From: Cladopsammia gracilis
Lineage: Eukaryota; Cnidaria; Anthozoa; Scleractinia; Dendrophylliidae
Assembly (NCBI GenBank): GCA_022457155.1
Contig: JAJGOT010000056.1
Span: forward strand, 2,153,286-2,217,285
DNA: 64,000 nucleotides
Reading direction: 5' to 3'
Position numbers and translations under genes: made by a program. Positions 57,710 to 64,000 of the stretch are shown piece after piece. The notes beneath the pieces are model-generated. The model did not search any database and was not told where the DNA came from. It worked only from the letters and a program-made list of their open reading frames with translations. Positions within the stretch are counted from its first letter, which is position 1. Each line of letters starts with the position of its first letter.

Positions 57710-59203
57710 AATGTGAATGTTGCCTAATACAAAGTCTCTTAATAACCAACATACAGACAGCCACATCGTTTCATAGTATTTTTTCCTATTTACGATGTAT
57801 TTTTTTTCTTTTCGTTGTGACTGTGTGCCTGTTTCTATACATTTTATACTGAGGAGCTGTTATAAACTCGTGTATTCCGGTGAACGCGATGTATTGTAAT
57901 TTCTTGGCATTATTACATTATTTGACATTCTTTGCAAAAAAAACCGTTTAGAAAGTAAAAATAAATATGATGGAAGGCAACCTATTAAGTCGCTAAATCC
58001 TGGCGATAACATGCGCGCCCGACCAGATTAAATGCAAAGAAAATTGTGGCCGATACTCGCAAACTGTCTGGTCTTAGACAGCTCAGTGCTCTACTGATGA
58101 GTTCAAAGAAAGTCAACATTTTTGCCTTACAATATTTTTGAACCACATCTACAACAAACTTCGTTGCGAACGGCGGAAGACAAACCTAAAAAAACAATCG
58201 AAAAAAAATTGCAAAAAGCTTGCAATTTTCGACAGCAAAACATGGAAATGCGTACTTAACGTTCTTAACAGTGAACGTATATTTTGCTGTGACAAACAAC
58301 TAAGGGTGCAAAAACGTGCATTTACTAGTAAAATCTGATGTTTCAGTTGTTATGTGAAACATTGATACGATGAGGTGCAATTTGTTCAGGCTTCCAAACA
58401 AACACTATCAAAAGAAAACACACTAAAGATTGGCACTGCGATGTTCGCAAAGAGTAATTATTCTTTTGTTTCGGACAAGTTTATTTAAAAAGGGTACAAA
58501 TTGTCACAACTGTGTCCGTGATTAATATATTAAAAAGACTTACATTTTCTAAGCTAATTATTGTTCGTATGAAGTGACTATAAAGACTGGTCAAGTACAA
58601 GCGCAAGCATAAGCCCAAGCAAAAGAGTTCTGCGTAAGGGACAACGATCGCAAGAACAAGCACATTCAAGCACAAGAACGCAAACTATTTTATTATAATT
58701 GTACATGTTTAAACCAGGTTTTTGTGCATTTGACCGACAGAAAACATAAATCTATTTGTTTTACTCATTGACTGAAAGCTCTAATAATTCTGAAAGTGAA
58801 ACGAACAATTTTCACGGCAACGACGTTTTTAACAAGCAAAATTCGGAAAATCAAGGCAAGAAACTAACTACATGAATAAAATAAAATGTTAAGTCATTTT
58901 TTCTTGAATAAAACAGCGGATTTAGAGGGCCACAAGAGATTGTCGTCAGGTCTCTGTTAACTTTTCTCTCAAAAGAAAACAGACTCGGTTATATTAAGAA
59001 CTGGGTTTAAAGTAGGAGGCGTTGTCAAAAGAATACATGGGAGTGACGAGACTAAGCCACGGCCCTCGACATGTCGCCTTAAACACCTTCACCTGTTTCC
59101 TACACGCAAATCCGCTCTAGTAGGTGCGGTTTTATGTAATGTAAAATTTATTTTAGTCTCTTATGTAGGTATATATACAGGCCACTTATGTTGTATTGTA
59201 AAA

Positions 59204-59246
59204 CTCCCTGAAGAAGTGTGCGTTAGTCACACGAAACGCGTAGGAG
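59204..59246 (+). ncRNA. Hammerhead-ribozyme-like motif (unit 3)
   Basis: Identical to the motif of units 1 and 2. Confidence 0.65.
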
Positions 59247-59329
59247 AAAATAAATCGCTTTACAACTCTAAGAGTTCGCAGACGTGCTGCTCACTAGTTC
59301 AATCTTGAAAAAATTAAAAAAATAAACAA

Positions 59330-60914
59330 TGCATGCATAGCCATACACAGGCATACATAGCCTTACACACACATACACAGCCTTACACAGTCATACACAG
59401 CCTTACACAGGCATACATAGCCTTACACAGGCATACATAGCCTTACACAGTCATACACAGCCTTACACAGTCATACGCAGCCTTACACAGGCATACATAG
59501 CCTTACACAGGCATACATAGCCTTACACAGTCATACACAGCCTTACACAGTCATACACAGCCTTACACAGGCATACATAGCCTTACACAGGCATACATAG
59601 CCTTACATAGGCATACATAGCCTTACACAGTCATACACAGCCTTACACAGGCATACATAGCCTTACACAGGCATACATAGCCATACACAGGCATACATAG
59701 CCTTACACAGGCATAAATAGCCTTACAACAGGCATACATAGCCTTACATAGGCATACATAGCCTTACACAGTCATACACAGCCTTACACAGGCATACATA
59801 GCCTTACACAGGCATACATAGCCATACACAGGCATACATAGCCTTACACAGGCATACATAGCCTTACAGAGGCATACATAGCCTTACACAGGCATACATA
59901 GCCATACACAGGCATACATAGCCTTACACAGGCATACATAGCCTTACACAGTCATACACAGCCTTACACAGGCATACATAGCCTTACACAGGCATACACA
60001 GCCTTACACAGGCATACATAGCCTTACACAGGCACACATAGCCTTACAGAGGCATACATAGCCTTACACAGGCATACATAGCCATACACAGGCATACATA
60101 GCCTTACACAGGCATACATAGCCTTACATAGACATACATAGCCTTATTATACACAAGCATACATAGCCTTACACAGGCATACATAGCCTTACACAAGCAT
60201 ACATAGCCATACACAGGCATACATAGCCTTACACAGTCATACACAGCCTTACAGGGGCATACATAGCCTTACATAGGCATACATAGCCTTACCACAGGCA
60301 TACATAGCCTCACACAGGCGTACATAGCCTTACCACAGGCATACATAGCCTTACACAGACATATATAGCCCTACACAGGCATACATAGCCTTACAGGGGC
60401 ATACATAGCCTTACATAGGCATACATAGCCTTACACAGGCATACATAGCCTCACACAGGCATACATAGCCTTACCACAGGCATACATAGCCTTACACAGG
60501 CATACATAGCCTTACAGGGACATACATAGCCTTACACAGGCATACCTAGCCATGCACAGGCATACATAGCCTTATACAGGAAAACATAGCCTTACAGGGA
60601 CATACATAGCCTTACACAGGCATACATAGCCATACACAGGCATACATAGCCTTACAGGGGCATACATAGCCTTACATAGGCATACATAGCCTTACACAGG
60701 CATACATAGCCTCACACAGGCATACATAGCCTTACGGGGGCATACATAGCCTTACATAGGCATACATAGCCTTACACAGGCATACATAGCCTCACACAGG
60801 CATACATAGCCTTACCACAGGCATATATAGCCATACACAGGCATACATAGCCTTACACAGGCATACATAGCCTTATACAGGCATACATAGCCATACACAG
60901 GCATACATTGCCAT
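59330..60914. repeat. 20-bp minisatellite (unit 3)
   Basis: Same length and variant order as in the other units. Confidence 0.97.
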
Positions 60915-60924
60915 ACTTCACCTA

Positions 60925-63204
60925 GTGAAAGTTCCTGCACGCAAGGATGTTACTTCCAGTGATAAAGCGAATGATACGATAGTAATTTCCAATAGTGACG
61001 TGTCCGGTTCAGATCCAGAGTATGTTTGTGAACGAGAGAGGGATTCTGAAGCAACTAGCCAATCAGGTATAGCGGATGATTCATCTTCTCTCTACACAGA
61101 ACGCGAGGAACTGCTCACAGGGTTGGTCGAGGTTGTTGGGGCAGAAAAAAATTGAAAAGGGTTCATTTCTAGATTGTGGTGAAGCAGCTTGGTGTAGAAA
61201 GGTCAAGGAGTTCAAAGATAGAAAAATAAGGGAAGGCCATATATTTAAAACTGTTTTTGAAACAGCTGAAGAATTAAGGCGTGTGTACGAAGACAAAGAA
61301 GATAGCGACGATGAGGCATTTCAAGCTATGTTTGATGGGGACGAAAGTGATAATGACGATGCATTAGACACACAGTGGATGCCAAGCGATTGCGAAATGG
61401 ACGAACAAGAATCTTCCAAGACCGGAACAAAAGAAGGACACAATGACGAAGTGACAGAGAAATTCCTTGTGGATTTTTATAACTGGTTGATTGACGTCGA
61501 TGGCGGCTACCGTAGTACAAAAATGGCGCAGCAATATCAGTCACAAGTGCAAAGTGTCATCCGCAGGTTAAAATTGGATGAAACGTTCACCGAGGCGGCC
61601 CAACCTAAACCACCTGCACTGTATCTCCTATTGCATCCAGGAAGGGACGGAGTTAAGCTATTGAAGACGTGGCTGTCCTATGCTGTGGACAAGTATCAGC
61701 CTGGGACTGTAAGATCTTATTTAATGAGTTTACGACTTTTCTATAAATTTCTTACTCAAGAATGCTTATCTGACCTGCCTGATGTTAGCGTGGAGACCCT
61801 TAATTCACGCCGAGATTACATGACGTCATGGTCAGCTGCTCAAAAGAAAAAGGTACTAAAGAGGAAGCTTGAGAAATACGACGAGGATTACAGAAAACTC
61901 CTCTCGAGCGAAACACTGCACACGGAAATCAACACGTCAATGCTGTCAAACAGCTTGCTGAAACATCGCAGAAGATAAATAGCGGAAACGATGTCGGCAG
62001 AACTCTCAGTGACACGTCACACTGCGAAGTTCGCGACTGGCTAATGACGCGTCTCCTTATTGACAACAGTGGGAGATGTGGAGTTGCAGCCAACATGACA
62101 ACGAGCGAATTTCAAGATGCTGTTTACTATCCCGGTACCGAAGAAGACAGTGCAAGGTATAGGATCGATGTCAAAAATCACAAGACAGCTGGGGTGTATG
62201 GTGCGGCAAATGTCTGGGTGTATGACAATTTGTATCTTCTGATAGACATGTACTTGAGAACTGTCAGAAGTCAGTTTGTTACAGCAGATTCACGGGTAGA
62301 TCAAGTATTTGTTTCAAGTAATGGATTGGCACTCACCTCGTCACAAGTCTCTAACTGCATTTGTAGAACATTCCAAAGAGAAGGCATTGACCTTAAAGGG
62401 AAAATTTGCACAACAACAATCCGGAAATCACTTGCAACCGGAATGCATGTTCACATGCCTGATCAAAGGGATCATTTGGCCGCCCTTGCACAACACAAGA
62501 CGCAGACGCAAGCAAGATATTACCGCGTCCATGACAAAGTTAATGAAACTGATTTGGGAAGAAGGGCTGTCAAGAAACTTGTTTCTCTACAGACCGAGGA
62601 CGTTCTTCAGGCAAAGAAAGAGAACATGACGTCTGCGGCGTGGACCATGGAGGAAACTCAGGAGTTACAGAAACTATTTCAACGAGAACTGGAAACAGGA
62701 TCCATCAAAGAGCCTGAAGTCAACGAAAAACTGGTGGAAACAAGTATTCTCAAAACGCATTCCCCTAAAGCAGTTGTACTTAAGCTACGTCGAATGAGAG
62801 AAGAGCACGCGAGAAATTTGGAGCCCTCCAATGAGCAGCTCACAAGCAAAGAAAAAGTCTTAAACTTCCTCAACGTATCGGAATTTCAGAAAGTGACATC
62901 GGCAGCGTCGAGCGTCCCCTCTGTGTCAGGAGAATCGTCCAGGTTTTTTAGAAAGTTTACAGATGAACAGACAAGACATCTACTCAGTTTGACAAAGGAC
63001 CTTGTCCAAAATAACACAATAAAGAAGGAAGTGGTTTGGCAGAGGGTAGTTGACGATGCGAGAGCACTGGAGCTTGGTCTGATTACTGGGAATGAAGATG
63101 AGGCGCAAATTCATAAAGCCAAGCAGCGCCTCACAGACAAAGTGCGTCAGGAGGTAAACAAAATAAAGAACAAAGTAACAAAAAAAAGAATTAACAATAA
63201 TTAA
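60925..63204 (+). pseudogene. Tyrosine-recombinase-like protein (unit 3)
   Basis: Same three frame segments and the same two frame changes (near 61146 and 61924) as units 1 and 2. Confidence 0.8.
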
Positions 63205-63380
63205 TAATACAGTAAAACCGAAAGTAACCTCACTGTTACGCGCGCATAAATCGAGCATCAGGCACCCATCCAGCAAGCACGAATCGGGCCTATTATTATT
63301 CAAAAGTTTTGTAAAGGCGCAATGGAAACTACCGTACATGTAAGCATGTATCTGAAATCAATCCAGGCGTGCAGTAGGAA

Positions 63381-63509
63381 ATAAACTATAGGCTTGCATT
63401 GAAAGGTGAACTAGGTGTGCTTTATAGATACTGAACTAGGCGCGTATTGAAAACTAAACTAGGCGCGCATTGAAAACTTAACTAGGCGCGCATCGGAAAC
63501 TTAACTAGA
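63381..63509. repeat. 23-25-bp tandem repeat (unit 3)
   Basis: Same six-copy repeat as in unit 1. The remaining DNA to 64000 matches the AT-rich segment of unit 1. Confidence 0.9.
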
Positions 63510-64000
63510 CGAGTTTTACTTAATGTGCGTTTTCTGTTACCTGATTTTTTTTTTGAATTATGTGAAACGTTACCCAGTGATTCAAGCAAACCACGAAACC
63601 ATGTTATCAGTCATCTTGAATCAAAAGCAAACATAGTAGTTCGTTTAATTATACACTGCAATCCGTCCAAAAGGTAAATCGAAATTGGTTCCCGTGTAAT
63701 ATTTCTTACATTATTTTTTGACGTTTTGCGCGACGTTTTGTAGGAGTTCTTTACCCTCGGCTGACGGGCAAAAAAGGCGCATTTAGATATGAGGTTATTT
63801 TTGGTTGGTACTATAGGATTAAGAACCCCTTTCACTTGCTGGCATATATGAACGAACTTTAACTGCATTAATTTACGCTCAAACTTGTGAATGCCTTGAT
63901 ACTATAAATGTTATCCGCAACTTTTGGTTCCAAGTATTTTTAAAGCGAACGTTCGTAAGTTAAGCATGACATGTATTAATATTTAAACTATAGTGATCAC

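Larger units (their letters stand above)
57568..64000. mobile_element. 10-kb array unit 3 (partial, cut by window end)
   Basis: The first 6.4 kb of a third unit. In the 47.8-48.6 kb-equivalent stretch it matches unit 1 and not unit 2. The right boundary of the array is not visible. Confidence 0.92.

Overview
The window looks like nuclear DNA of an animal, most likely an anthozoan cnidarian (coral or anemone). I infer this from spliced genes with small exons and GT-AG introns, a KH / ROC-COR / ZU5 / Death-domain gene family, many short foldback DNA elements, and several LINE and Crypton-type remnants in AT-rich DNA. No species assignment is possible from the sequence alone.

Region 1 (about 0.2-12.3 kb) holds a multi-exon gene on the minus strand (gene 1). 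Its exons join in phase and encode two KH domains, a conserved middle region I do not recognise, a ZU5/UPA-like module and a C-terminal Death domain. Between the middle region and ZU5 lies a relic of a ROC GTPase exon. It is cut exactly in its Walker A motif and abuts a satellite of 84-bp monomers. A separate possible membrane-protein exon lies at the extreme left.

Region 2 (12.3-25.1 kb) is intergenic: AT-rich DNA, foldback elements, LINE ends and two Crypton-type recombinase remnants. Region 3 (25.1-37.1 kb) holds the 3' part of a paralogue of gene 1 (gene 2, minus strand). Its conserved middle exons match gene 1 exon for exon in phase. It keeps an intact ROC-COR exon and ends in two Death-fold-like segments instead of ZU5-Death. 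A 5'-truncated LINE, a TTAA-flanked foldback element, another inverted-repeat element and a pair of hammerhead-ribozyme-like motifs sit in its introns.

Region 4 (37.4-64.0 kb, running off the window) is a head-to-tail array of nearly identical units of about 10 kb: two complete and one partial. Units are separated by (AG)n tracts flanked by imperfect inverted repeats. Each complete unit carries a cluster of eight 13-bp half-sites forming three 27-bp palindromes, four more half-sites near its far end, a hammerhead-ribozyme-like motif, a 1.6-kb minisatellite of 20-bp monomers, and a reading frame for a tyrosine-recombinase-like protein with C-terminal Myb/SANT-like segments. The frame is broken at the same two places in all copies. 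The array starts 290 bp upstream of the first visible exon of gene 2, so it separates that gene from its expected 5' exons. This array is the most likely undescribed system in the window: an (AG)n-associated, recombinase-encoding macrosatellite or giant inverted-repeat element.
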